Source: Acidobacteriota bacterium (GTDB lineage: Bacteria > Acidobacteriota > Blastocatellia > RBC074). From it: a stretch of DNA of 6,789 bases. The DNA lies in NCBI GenBank assembly GCA_013140935.1, contig JABFSD010001010.1, positions 1-6,789 on the forward strand. The letters are read 5' to 3'. Below the pieces are notes generated by a model that was given only the letters and a program-made list of their open reading frames with translations, was not told the DNA's origin and did not search any database. Position 1 is the stretch's first letter; each line of letters opens with the position of its first letter. Shown in pieces: positions 1-6,789 of this stretch. The position numbers and the translations under genes were made by a program.

Positions 1-33
1 AGTGAAACCCTTGCCAACATTGCCTCTGTCTGA

Positions 34-60
34 GAATTGAGAATGGTGAATTGAGAATGG
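34..60. repeat. Short tandem direct repeat (13-base unit, two copies)
   Basis: The 13-mer GAATTGAGAATGG occurs at 34-46 and again at 48-60, separated by one T, giving a 14-base period. A partial third copy (TGAGAATT) precedes it. The text is AT-rich and purine-biased, unlike the coding sequence around it. It looks like a decayed simple repeat in an intergenic stretch; no function is visible. Confidence 0.7.
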
Positions 61-79
61 CTGATTTTAAGCGGCTCCC

Positions 80-109
80 TTGCCCGGGCGCTAAGTCGTT
101 GATTCTAAA
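80..109 (+). promoter_or_regulatory. Weak sigma-70-like promoter candidate for the antitoxin gene
   Basis: TTGCCC (80-85) and TCTAAA (104-109) are spaced by 18 bases, each matching four of six consensus positions. It would give a leader of roughly 35 bases ahead of the start codon. The match is weak and no operator palindrome is obvious nearby, although HigA-type proteins normally repress their own promoter. Confidence 0.22.
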
Positions 110-149
110 TGTCGCAACAACTCTAATGATTTACTGAAGCGAGGTAATT

Positions 150-584
150 ATGACAGCAACTGCAAGAGCAAAAACTAAAACCAGAGTAGCCTTTAACGTA
201 GAGCAATACCGCGAATTACTGCGGCGTACATTGCCAACCGTTGTTCGTACCGAAAAAGAATACGACCGCATCACCAAAGTCATTGATGCGCTGGTAGACA
301 AAGGTGATGGCGCTACAGCGGAGCAAGAACAACTGCTTGATCTGCTGTCGCTCTTAACCGAGCAATACGACGAAGAGCATTACAACTTCGACGATGCACC
401 GCCGCACGAAGTCCTGAAATTCATGATGGAAGCGCGCGACCTGCAACAAAAAGACATCGTGCATCTGTTCGGCAATTCGAGCGGACGCGCTTCAGAGGCC
501 ATCAACGACGTGCGTCCCATCAGCAAGAATCAGGCGAAGGCGCTGGCGGCGTTCTTCAACGTCTCGGCAGAACTTTTTATTTGA
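150..584 (+). CDS. HigA-type (COG5499) helix-turn-helix antitoxin / transcriptional regulator
   Basis: This is a 144-residue cytoplasmic DNA-binding protein of the HigA antitoxin family. In HigBA modules such proteins neutralise a RelE-like mRNA-cleaving toxin and repress their own operon. The N-terminal part (about 16-80) is helical and carries the family pattern EYDR (37-40) and an acidic stretch EQYDEEHY (71-78). The C-terminal helix-turn-helix spans about 86-144: first helix around EVLKFMMEA (87-95), second around QKDIVHLFG (100-108), recognition helix around GRASEAIND (112-120), then RPIS and the closing NVSAELFI typical of the family. A GAGG ribosome-binding site at 141-144 lies five bases before the ATG. 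No toxin gene is visible downstream, and only 149 bases are available upstream, so it may be an orphan or its partner may lie outside the window. The fold and family are clear; the toxin-antitoxin role is inferred. Confidence 0.85.
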   Translation: MTATARAKTKTRVAFNVEQYRELLRRTLPTVVRTEKEYDRITKVIDALVDKGDGATAEQEQLLDLLSLLTEQYDEEHYNFDDAPPHEVLKFMMEARDLQQKDIVHLFGNSSGRASEAINDVRPISKNQAKALAAFFNVSAELFI

Positions 585-610
585 GGTGAAAGCCGCGCCG
601 CTTTCTTTAC

Positions 611-639
611 CGCAGGCGAGAACGCCTGTGTTCTCAGGC
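611..639. repeat. Overlapping alternative hairpins after the antitoxin gene
   Basis: CAGGC (613-617), GAGAAC (618-623), GCCTG (624-628), GTTCTC (630-635) and CAGGC (635-639) follow one another, so three different stems are possible: 611-618 with 623-630 (one G-U pair), 618-623 with 630-635, and 624-628 with 635-639. They cannot all form together. The spot lies 27 bases after the antitoxin stop, and a TTTACTTCCTTTTTAC stretch follows, so weak terminator activity is possible. It could equally be a dispersed palindromic repeat. Confidence 0.5.
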
Positions 640-680
640 TTTACTTCCTTTTTACAAAGCTCCTTTCTGTTTACCCAGGG

Positions 681-710
681 TTTACACACAGCTTCGGTGA
701 TTGCGCATAT
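681..710 (+). promoter_or_regulatory. Possible promoter for the di-haem cytochrome gene
   Basis: TTTACA (681-686) resembles a -35 box, and the AT-rich GCATATAGT that follows could supply a -10 element (GCATAT at 705-710, spacer 18). The -10 match is poor, so this is only a candidate. If used, the transcript would have a leader of roughly 140 bases containing the GC-rich hairpin at 737-771. Confidence 0.2.
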
Positions 711-736
711 AGTCCGCCGCGTTCGCTGATTCCCTT

Positions 737-771
737 GTGCCGCGTGCCGATGCCCTGCGCGCGCGCGGCAC
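737..771. repeat. GC-rich hairpin in the spacer upstream of the cytochrome gene
   Basis: GTGCCGCGTGC (737-747) pairs with GCGCGCGGCAC (761-771): ten Watson-Crick pairs and one G-U pair, with a 13-base loop. No T-run follows, so it is not a classical terminator. It lies about 85 bases before the cytochrome start and would sit in the leader of any transcript from upstream. The rest of the spacer, 772-842, is CA-rich and shows nothing else recognisable. Confidence 0.5.
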
Positions 772-842
772 CGCATCCCATACACCATTCATCAAGCCCC
801 GACACACAGACTGCATCACAATTCATTCAACCTGCTTATCAA

Positions 843-848
843 AAGGAG
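843..848 (+). promoter_or_regulatory. Ribosome-binding site that fixes the cytochrome start
   Basis: AAGGAG lies eight bases before the ATG at 857. This picks 857 over in-frame upstream starts beginning at 737, whose extra residues look unlike a protein and would bury the signal peptide. A second in-frame ATG follows directly at 860. Confidence 0.8.
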
Positions 849-856
849 AAACCTCA

Positions 857-2086
857 ATGATGAGACGCATCAAAATCATCACGCTCGCATTATTCGCGGC
901 GCTGTCGTTGTTGCCGACGGCCTATTGGTCGCGCGTCATCGGCCAGCAACCGCAAGTCACCGAAGCCCCAACCGGCTTTGACAACAAAACCAACGGGATG
1001 AGTGATCAGGCGACGTTCGATCACGACCGCGAAGTCTTTGAAGAACGCGAAACCGCCGAAGAAGGACTGGGGCCGGTTTATAACGCGCAAGGCTGCATCG
1101 AATGCCATCAGAATCCCGTCACGGGCGCAGCCAGTCAGATCGCCGTCATGCGCGCCGGACACCGCGACGCACAAGGCAATTTCGTCGCCGCGCCCGGCGG
1201 TTCGCTCATTCACGACCGCGCGATTGATCCGTCGGTGCAAGAGTACGTACCCAACGGCGAAAACATTCGCACGCTGCGGATGTCGCTTTCTACGTTAGGC
1301 GACGGTTACGTTGAAGCCATCGCCGACGAAACGCTGATTGAAATCGCGCGCCGCCAAGCCCGCGAGACGCGCGGCGAAATCGCCGGGCAAGTCATTCAAG
1401 TGCCTTTGCTCGAAGCGCCCGGCCAAACGCGCGTAGGCCGTTTCGGCTGGAAGAATCAACACGCCAGTTTGCTGTCGTTTTCAGTGGACGCTTATCTCAA
1501 CGAGATGGGCATCACCAGTTTTCTCGCGCCGACCGAAAACACTTCGCTCGGACGTTCGGTGGCGGCTTTCGATCAAGTAGCCGACCCGGAAGATGCAGAA
1601 GGCGAAGTGAATCTGTTCGCGCAATTCATGCGTGCAACCAAAGCTCCCGCGCGCGATGTGGCATTGGCGAATACGGCTGAGGCGCGCGCCGGGGCGCAGG
1701 TGTTCAACGTGATCGGTTGTGCGATTTGTCATACGCCGACGATTCAAACCGCGCCGCCGGGCACTTCGTTCAACGGCGGCAACTTCGTCGTACCGCCGGC
1801 GCTCGGCAACAGAGTGATTCATCCTTACGGCGATTACCTGTTGCACGACGTAGGCACGGGCGACGGCATAGTGCAGAACGGCGACCGCACGACGGCAAAC
1901 AAGTTGCGTACGCCGCCATTGTGGGGCTTGCGCACGCGTTACCGCCTGTTGCACGACGGTTCGGCTCTGACATACGAAGAAGCCATTACGCGCCATCGCG
2001 GCGAAGCCGGTTCAGTCATCAACCGCTATCGTTTGTTGAATGAACAACAGCGCGCGCAACTGATGCGATTTTTGCGTTCGTTGTAA
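857..2086 (+). CDS. Exported di-haem c-type cytochrome, DHOR / COG3488 family
   Basis: This is a 409-residue protein of the di-haem oxidoredictase family (PF06537, COG3488, often called predicted thiol oxidoreductase). An N-terminal signal (MMRRIK, then a hydrophobic run at about 7-23) sends it across the membrane, where c-type haem is attached. Two haem-binding motifs are present: Cys80-Ile-Glu-Cys83-His84 and Cys288-Ala-Ile-Cys291-His292. Between them stands the family signature GRFGWKNQ (194-201) followed by NEMGITS (215-221). The C-terminal part has LLHDGSALTYEEAI (364-377) and HRGEA (380-384), the usual end of this family. The length is near the family norm and the frame is intact. The physiological reaction is not established for most members; electron transfer in the periplasm is the safe statement. 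No imelysin or other iron-uptake partner is visible beside it, so its role here stays open. Confidence 0.9.
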   Translation: MMRRIKIITLALFAALSLLPTAYWSRVIGQQPQVTEAPTGFDNKTNGMSDQATFDHDREVFEERETAEEGLGPVYNAQGCIECHQNPVTGAASQIAVMRAGHRDAQGNFVAAPGGSLIHDRAIDPSVQEYVPNGENIRTLRMSLSTLGDGYVEAIADETLIEIARRQARETRGEIAGQVIQVPLLEAPGQTRVGRFGWKNQHASLLSFSVDAYLNEMGITSFLAPTENTSLGRSVAAFDQVADPEDAEGEVNLFAQFMRATKAPARDVALANTAEARAGAQVFNVIGCAICHTPTIQTAPPGTSFNGGNFVVPPALGNRVIHPYGDYLLHDVGTGDGIVQNGDRTTANKLRTPPLWGLRTRYRLLHDGSALTYEEAITRHRGEAGSVINRYRLLNEQQRAQLMRFLRSL

Positions 2087-2109
2087 GCACACCAGCTCAC
2101 ACTGTCGCA

Positions 2110-2136
2110 GTGGCACGGGCTGCCAGCCCGTGCCAC
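2110..2136. repeat. 27-base near-perfect palindrome / possible terminator after the cytochrome gene
   Basis: GTGGCACGGGCTG (2110-2122) and CAGCCCGTGCCAC (2124-2136) are exact reverse complements around a single central C, giving a stem of at least 11 pairs with a five-base loop. It starts 23 bases after the cytochrome stop and is followed by GTTTTC, a short T-run. It could end transcription, but the weak T-run and high symmetry also fit a REP-like dispersed palindrome. Confidence 0.6.
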
Positions 2137-2212
2137 GTTTTCATCCACGTATTCATCGTCGGATCGTTAAGCGTTCCTCGCTCTGCTATGCTCGGCCACC
2201 ACAACGAAATAA

Positions 2213-2218
2213 AAGGAG
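2213..2218 (+). promoter_or_regulatory. Ribosome-binding site that fixes the M1 peptidase start
   Basis: AAGGAG lies ten bases before the ATG at 2229. The frame is open back to an ATG at 2130, but that one falls inside the right arm of the palindrome at 2110-2136 and has no such site. Starting at 2229 also puts the hydrophobic export signal close to the N-terminus. No convincing promoter is seen in 2137-2212; TATGCT at 2187-2192 lacks a matching -35 box. Confidence 0.75.
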
Positions 2219-2228
2219 TTCAAGCACC

Positions 2229-3878
2229 ATGTTTCCGAGTCTTGGTTGGTCAACGCTTGTCATCAGATGCTGCTGGTTATGCTTCAGTCTGAGTTGGCTT
2301 GTCCTGTTCACAAATGCAGACACCTATCCGCGACAAGCTGGCGTTGACGTGTCGCATTACGTCTTTCGCCTGACGCTCAACGACGACACCGATGAAATCG
2401 TCGGTGAAGCTACGATTGATTTGCGATTCACCCGCGATGACCTAAACGATGTCACGCTTGATCTGGCATCAGCGCAGGGCGGCAAGGGGATGAGCGTATC
2501 GGCGGTATCAACGGTAACGGGGGGCGCAACACCGCTGCGCTTCACGCACGAAGCTGATCGGTTGCGCATTATGCTCAGCGCGCCCGCCAAATCCGGCGAA
2601 CGCAAACAAATTACCGTGCGCTATCGCGGCGTACCGGCGAATGGTTTGCGCATGCTCAAAAACAAATTTGGCGAGCGCGTATTTTTCAGCGAGAACTGGC
2701 CGAACAATGCGCGCCAATGGTTGCCGATGATTGACCATCCTTATGACAAGGCAACGAGCGAATTCATCATCATCGCGCCCGTCAAATACCAGGTCGTAGC
2801 CAACGGCTTGTTGCAGGAAGAAACCGATCTGGGCGATGGGCAACGGCTCACGCATTGGAAGCAGTCAGTGCCGATTGCTTCGTGGCTGAACGCGATTGGC
2901 GTAGCGCAATTCGCCGTGCATCACGACGGCCTGGTCAAAGGCGTACCGCATCAAACCTGGGTCTATCATCAGGAACGAACCAGCGGCCCCGCGTGGTTTG
3001 AAACCAAGTCGCGGCAGGCGATGGAATTTTTCAGCGAACACATCGGCCCTTACTCTTACGAAAAACTCGCCAACGTCGAAGCCGCCGGATTCGGTGGCGG
3101 CACTGAACACGCCAGTGCAATTTTTTATGGCGAGAAATCAATTCTCGAACGTCCCGACACGGGCTTGATTGCGCACGAGATTGCGCATCAATGGTTCGGC
3201 AATTCGATCACCGAAAAAGATTGGGACGACGTGTGGTTGAGCGAAGGCTTCGCCACTTACTTCACCTTGCTCGTGGCGGAGCATTACGACGGACGTGATG
3301 CTTTCGTGGCTGGCTTGAAACGCAGCCGCACGCAGGTCTTTACCTTGGAAAAACAACTGCCCGGCGTTGCCGTGTTGCATAACAATCTGGCGGATATGAG
3401 CAAGGTGTTGAACCGCATCATTTACCAGAAAGGTGGCTGGACGTTGCATATGCTGCGTCACGAGATGGGTACGGAAAAATTCTGGGCGGGCATATGTGAT
3501 TACTATCAACGCTATCGCAACAGCAGCGCCACGACCGCAGACTTTCGCCATGTGATGGAAGAGCATTCGGGCTTGGAATTATCTGCGTTCTTTCAACAAT
3601 GGCTCGCGCGCGCGGGTTCGCCGATGATCGAAGGCGGCTGGCGCTATGACGCGGCTACCAAACGCATCGTGATCGAACTCGCGCAAACCCAAGCGGGCGA
3701 AGCCTATCGCCTGCCGCTCGAAATCGGCGTCACGATTGACGGCGCAACGAAAATCGAAAAGATTGACTTCACACAGAAACAACAGCGTTTTGAATTCGCG
3801 GCGGAGAAAGAACCGACGGCGGTCGAGCTTGATCCGAACACCTGGATGCTAATGGATGCACGATTCAGCAAACGCTGA
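2229..3878 (+). CDS. Exported M1-family zinc aminopeptidase
   Basis: This is a 549-residue gluzincin aminopeptidase that should remove N-terminal residues from peptides outside the cytoplasm. A hydrophobic segment at about 9-28 ending in TNA suggests a signal peptide. An N-terminal beta domain (about 40-230) precedes the catalytic domain. The zinc site is complete: His316-Glu317-Ile-Ala-His320, then 18 residues to Glu339 in WLSEGFATY. Tyr399 in YQKGG matches the catalytic tyrosine of the family. The usual GxMEN substrate-binding motif is replaced by Gly290-Gly-Thr-Glu293-His294, which keeps the glutamate. The C-terminus is a short beta-sandwich-like domain (about 465-549), and the long helical ERAP1_C-type domain of larger members is absent. 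The next gene starts 61 bases downstream, so the two may be co-transcribed. Peptidase activity is well supported; substrate preference is unknown. Confidence 0.92.
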   Translation: MFPSLGWSTLVIRCCWLCFSLSWLVLFTNADTYPRQAGVDVSHYVFRLTLNDDTDEIVGEATIDLRFTRDDLNDVTLDLASAQGGKGMSVSAVSTVTGGATPLRFTHEADRLRIMLSAPAKSGERKQITVRYRGVPANGLRMLKNKFGERVFFSENWPNNARQWLPMIDHPYDKATSEFIIIAPVKYQVVANGLLQEETDLGDGQRLTHWKQSVPIASWLNAIGVAQFAVHHDGLVKGVPHQTWVYHQERTSGPAWFETKSRQAMEFFSEHIGPYSYEKLANVEAAGFGGGTEHASAIFYGEKSILERPDTGLIAHEIAHQWFGNSITEKDWDDVWLSEGFATYFTLLVAEHYDGRDAFVAGLKRSRTQVFTLEKQLPGVAVLHNNLADMSKVLNRIIYQKGGWTLHMLRHEMGTEKFWAGICDYYQRYRNSSATTADFRHVMEEHSGLELSAFFQQWLARAGSPMIEGGWRYDAATKRIVIELAQTQAGEAYRLPLEIGVTIDGATKIEKIDFTQKQQRFEFAAEKEPTAVELDPNTWMLMDARFSKR

Positions 3879-3926
3879 CCAGCATTCAAAGAGTGGCCAG
3901 AGCAGTAGCTTGAAACTATTCAACTT

Positions 3927-3930
3927 GGAG
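3927..3930 (+). promoter_or_regulatory. Ribosome-binding site for the enolase-superfamily gene
   Basis: GGAG lies nine bases before the ATG at 3940. This start gives the MKI beginning usual for the family. The open frame reaches back to 3856, but that would overlap the end of the peptidase gene and add 28 residues with no family resemblance. Confidence 0.7.
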
Positions 3931-3939
3931 AAAGTGCGG

Positions 3940-5043
<1,104 letters not shown>

Positions 5044-5079
5044 CTGAAGCCCGCGCGTAATTCGATGGTGAGAAACACT

Positions 5080-5190
5080 AATGCTCGTGGACCGCTGATA
5101 ACGCGGATGCAGCGGATCAACGCGGTTCAGAGTCTGAAAAAAATCCGCGCCAATCCGCTGCATCCGCGTTATCAGCGGTCAACGAGCATT
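5080..5190. repeat. Long hairpin element with 48-base arms (MITE- or REP-like)
   Basis: Bases 5080-5127 are the reverse complement of 5143-5190 at 43 of 48 positions; the outer 38 match at 37. The loop (5128-5142) is CAGAGTCTG followed by six A. Inside each arm the words CGCGGAT and GCGGAT recur at about ten-base steps. The element fills most of the spacer between genes 4 and 5 and lies 36 bases after the gene 4 stop, so in RNA it would form a large hairpin that could act as a boundary. AAACACT directly abuts the left end (5073-5079) and recurs at 5198-5204, a possible but imperfectly placed target duplication. No protein is encoded in it. Confidence 0.8.
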
Positions 5191-5216
5191 GAAAACCAAA
5201 CACTTTTATTTGTACA
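5189..5216 (+). promoter_or_regulatory. Candidate promoter at the right edge of the long hairpin, reading toward gene 5
   Basis: TTGAAA (5189-5194) and TGTACA (5211-5216) are spaced by 16 bases. The first two T of the -35 box are the last bases of the hairpin element. The -10 match is modest. If real, it would give gene 5 its own promoter with a leader of about 45 bases. Confidence 0.25.
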
Positions 5217-5252
5217 GGCTTCAGGGAATTCGCTTTCTGTTTGAAAACCTGC

Positions 5253-5258
5253 AAGAGG
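5253..5258 (+). promoter_or_regulatory. Ribosome-binding site that fixes the M24 peptidase start
   Basis: AAGAGG lies eight bases before the ATG at 5267. The frame stays open back to 5189, but the site and the immediate signal peptide after 5267 decide for this start. Confidence 0.75.
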
Positions 5259-5266
5259 AAACCATC

Positions 5267-6721
5267 ATGAAATTTCGCCCCTATCACTTATTCGCTTTGT
5301 TGTTGATTGTTTCGGCTATGGCGGCTGCGCAAACGCCTCATTACCAATCGCACTTTCCGCCCGAAGAATTCAAGGCACGCTGGCAAAAGGTGTTCGATCA
5401 GATCGGCGACCGTGCCGTAGCGATTGTGCAAGGCGTATCGCTCGCCCGCGGCTTTAACTTTCCGCGTCAATCGAATGAATTTTATTACCTGAGCGGCATC
5501 GAAACGCCCGGCGCTTATATCTTGCTCGATGGCCGCACGCGCAAGACGACCATCATTCTGCCGCCGCGCAACGAACGCCTCGAACGCAGCGAAGGCAAAG
5601 TGCTTTCAGCCGAAGACGCCGAACTCGTCAAGCAATTGACCGGCGCAGACGCCGTCGCCAGCACCAAAGCGATGGGCGAAGAATGGTTGAGCGAATTGAT
5701 GAAAGCGCCCGCGCCCGCGATCTATACGATGTTCACACCGGCGGAAGGCAGCGCCGAGAGTCGCTATGAATTGCAAAACGCGAACGCCGCCATCGCGGCT
5801 GACTATTGGGACGGGCGCGTTTCGCGTGAAGCGCATTTCGTCAACTTGTTACGCACGCGTGCGCCGCGCGCTGACCTGCGCGACCTGACAGCCATCCTCG
5901 ATGAAATGCGCAGCGTGAAAAGCTCGCGTGAAATCGCGTTGGTTCGCCGCGCTTCGCAACTGGCAGGTTTGGGCATTCTCGAAGCGATCAAAAGCACCAA
6001 AGCCGGTCTCTATGAATATCAGCTTGATGCGGCAGCGCGTTATATCTTTCTGGCGGGCGGCGCGCGGCTCGAAGGCTATCGTTCGATCACGGCGGCGGGC
6101 ACGGCAAACATCTGGAACGGACATTACTATCGCAACAACGCGCCGTTGAAAGACGGCGATTTGGTCTTGATGGATTTCGCGCCGGACTATGGCTATTACA
6201 CCAGCGACGTGACGCGGATGTGGCCGATCAACGGCAAGTATTCGCCCGTGCAACGCGAGCTGTTGCAGTTCGTATTGGAATATCGCAACGCCGTGCTGAA
6301 ACTGATTCGCCCCGGCATCACGAGCAAAGAAATTTACGAGCAAGCCAAAGCCGCCATCGCGCCTGTGTTGGCACGCACGAAATTTTCGAAACCGGTGTAT
6401 GAACAAGCGGCACGCAAAATGATTGAGACGGGCGGCGGTACGCTTTCACATCCGGTGGGATTAGCCGTTCACGACGATGGCCCTTATAACCGTGGCCCGC
6501 TCAAAGTCGGACACGTATTTTCGATTGATCCGCAACTCTGGGTGCCCGAAGAAAATCTCTACATCCGCTATGAAGACGTGATTGTTATCACCGCGAACGG
6601 CTATGAGAACTTCACTGAATTTTTGCCGACCGAATTGAACGAGCTCGAAAAGCTGGTCGGGCAAGGTGGCATCGCGTTGCGGCTGCAACCCGCGTCAGAG
6701 CAAACGCTGATTAAACGTTAA
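5267..6721 (+). CDS. Exported M24-family metallopeptidase, Xaa-Pro aminopeptidase type
   Basis: This is a 484-residue protein of the aminopeptidase P group, which removes the N-terminal residue in front of proline using two metal ions. A clear signal peptide (hydrophobic run at about 8-18, AMAAA then Gln22) points to export. An AMP_N domain spans about 30-165, with NEFYYLSG at 70-77. The pita-bread catalytic domain follows from about 200. The metal ligands line up with E. coli PepP: Asp303 and Asp314 (11 apart, in LMDF and SDVTR), His395 (SHPVG), position 421, and Glu436 (IRYED). His286, His402 and Arg434 also fall at PepP-like spacings. Position 421 is Asp in SIDPQLW, where PepP has Glu. The gene follows the long hairpin element and may have its own promoter. 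The family is secure; strict proline preference is inferred. Confidence 0.9.
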   Translation: MKFRPYHLFALLLIVSAMAAAQTPHYQSHFPPEEFKARWQKVFDQIGDRAVAIVQGVSLARGFNFPRQSNEFYYLSGIETPGAYILLDGRTRKTTIILPPRNERLERSEGKVLSAEDAELVKQLTGADAVASTKAMGEEWLSELMKAPAPAIYTMFTPAEGSAESRYELQNANAAIAADYWDGRVSREAHFVNLLRTRAPRADLRDLTAILDEMRSVKSSREIALVRRASQLAGLGILEAIKSTKAGLYEYQLDAAARYIFLAGGARLEGYRSITAAGTANIWNGHYYRNNAPLKDGDLVLMDFAPDYGYYTSDVTRMWPINGKYSPVQRELLQFVLEYRNAVLKLIRPGITSKEIYEQAKAAIAPVLARTKFSKPVYEQAARKMIETGGGTLSHPVGLAVHDDGPYNRGPLKVGHVFSIDPQLWVPEENLYIRYEDVIVITANGYENFTEFLPTELNELEKLVGQGGIALRLQPASEQTLIKR

Positions 6722-6747
6722 TTTGCATCGCATCAAAGAATAAGAAG

Positions 6748-6785
6748 CCTTGGCAACGGTGGCGCAACCTCGCCAAGGTTGCGCT
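6748..6785. repeat. Overlapping palindromes after the M24 gene, possible terminator
   Basis: CCTTGGC (6748-6754) pairs with GCCAAGG (6772-6778). Alternatively GCGCAACCT (6762-6770) pairs exactly with AGGTTGCGC (6776-6784) around a five-base loop, extendable by one G-U pair. The two stems exclude each other. They begin 26 bases after the stop of gene 5. The window ends at 6789, so any T-run behind the stem cannot be seen; the structure may be a terminator or a dispersed repeat. Confidence 0.5.
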
Positions 6786-6789
6786 GCTC

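Noticed and set aside
1..33. An open frame from the window edge to a TGA at 31-33 (ten codons) that could be the tail of an upstream gene
   Set aside because: Ten codons without a stop are expected by chance, the residues match no family I know, and there is no other support.
492..788. Reverse-strand open frame of 98 codons across the end of the antitoxin gene and the spacer, considered as a partner toxin
   Set aside because: It overlaps gene 1 antisense, has a composition unlike a RelE/HigB protein, shows no family motif, and runs through a spacer hairpin.
1481..1996. Reverse-strand open frame of 171 codons opposite the cytochrome gene
   Set aside because: It covers the second haem motif and conserved C-terminus of the cytochrome on the other strand; its translation is Arg-rich without domain resemblance.
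3910..3923. Small dyad TTGAA-ACTA-TTCAA between genes 3 and 4, considered as an operator
   Set aside because: Five-base arms of AT-rich sequence are common by chance, and no regulator or second copy supports it.
5080..5190. The long palindrome considered as a CRISPR repeat, tRNA or riboswitch
   Set aside because: There are no regularly spaced identical repeats, no tRNA arm pattern, and the single long stem matches no riboswitch layout I know.
5849..6406. Reverse-strand open frame of 185 codons opposite gene 5
   Set aside because: It is antisense to the conserved M24 catalytic domain, whose ligands are all intact, and shows no family motif.

Overview
The window is a stretch of bacterial chromosome with five protein-coding genes, all on the + strand, separated by fairly long spacers (61 to 272 bases) rich in palindromes. 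Base composition is moderately GC-rich by eye. The gene content (COG5499 antitoxin, two-haem DHOR-type cytochrome, exported M1 and M24 peptidases, hydroxyproline-type enolase-superfamily enzyme), the loose packing and the palindromic spacers would fit Acidobacteriota, perhaps Blastocatellia. That placement is inference; there is no rRNA or other marker here.

Layout. Bases 1-149 hold a short AT-rich direct repeat, a weak promoter candidate and the ribosome-binding site of gene 1. Gene 1 (150-584) is a HigA/COG5499-type helix-turn-helix antitoxin with no visible toxin partner. The 272-base spacer that follows holds a set of mutually exclusive small hairpins and a GC-rich leader hairpin. Gene 2 (857-2086) is an exported di-haem c-type cytochrome of the DHOR family. 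A 27-base near-perfect palindrome lies just after it. Gene 3 (2229-3878) is an exported M1 metallo-aminopeptidase. It is followed after 61 bases by gene 4 (3940-5043), a cytoplasmic mandelate racemase/muconate lactonizing family enzyme close to hydroxyproline-betaine epimerase and cis-3-hydroxy-L-proline dehydratase. A 111-base hairpin element with 48-base arms fills much of the next spacer. Gene 5 (5267-6721) is an exported M24 Xaa-Pro aminopeptidase-type enzyme. Another pair of overlapping palindromes starts 26 bases after its stop and runs close to the window edge.

How the genes may work together. Genes 3, 4 and 5 can be read as a peptide-use group: outside the cytoplasm a broad aminopeptidase and a proline-directed aminopeptidase would trim peptides, and the enolase-superfamily enzyme would process a released proline derivative such as hydroxyproline. 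This is inferred from neighbourhood and family knowledge. Genes 1 and 2 have no evident link to this group or to each other.

I found no clearly new multi-gene system. The most worthwhile leads are the long hairpin element at 5080-5190, the non-canonical active-site residues of both peptidases (Gly-Gly-Thr-Glu-His instead of GxMEN in M1; Asp instead of Glu as an M24 metal ligand), and the proline/hydroxyproline neighbourhood.
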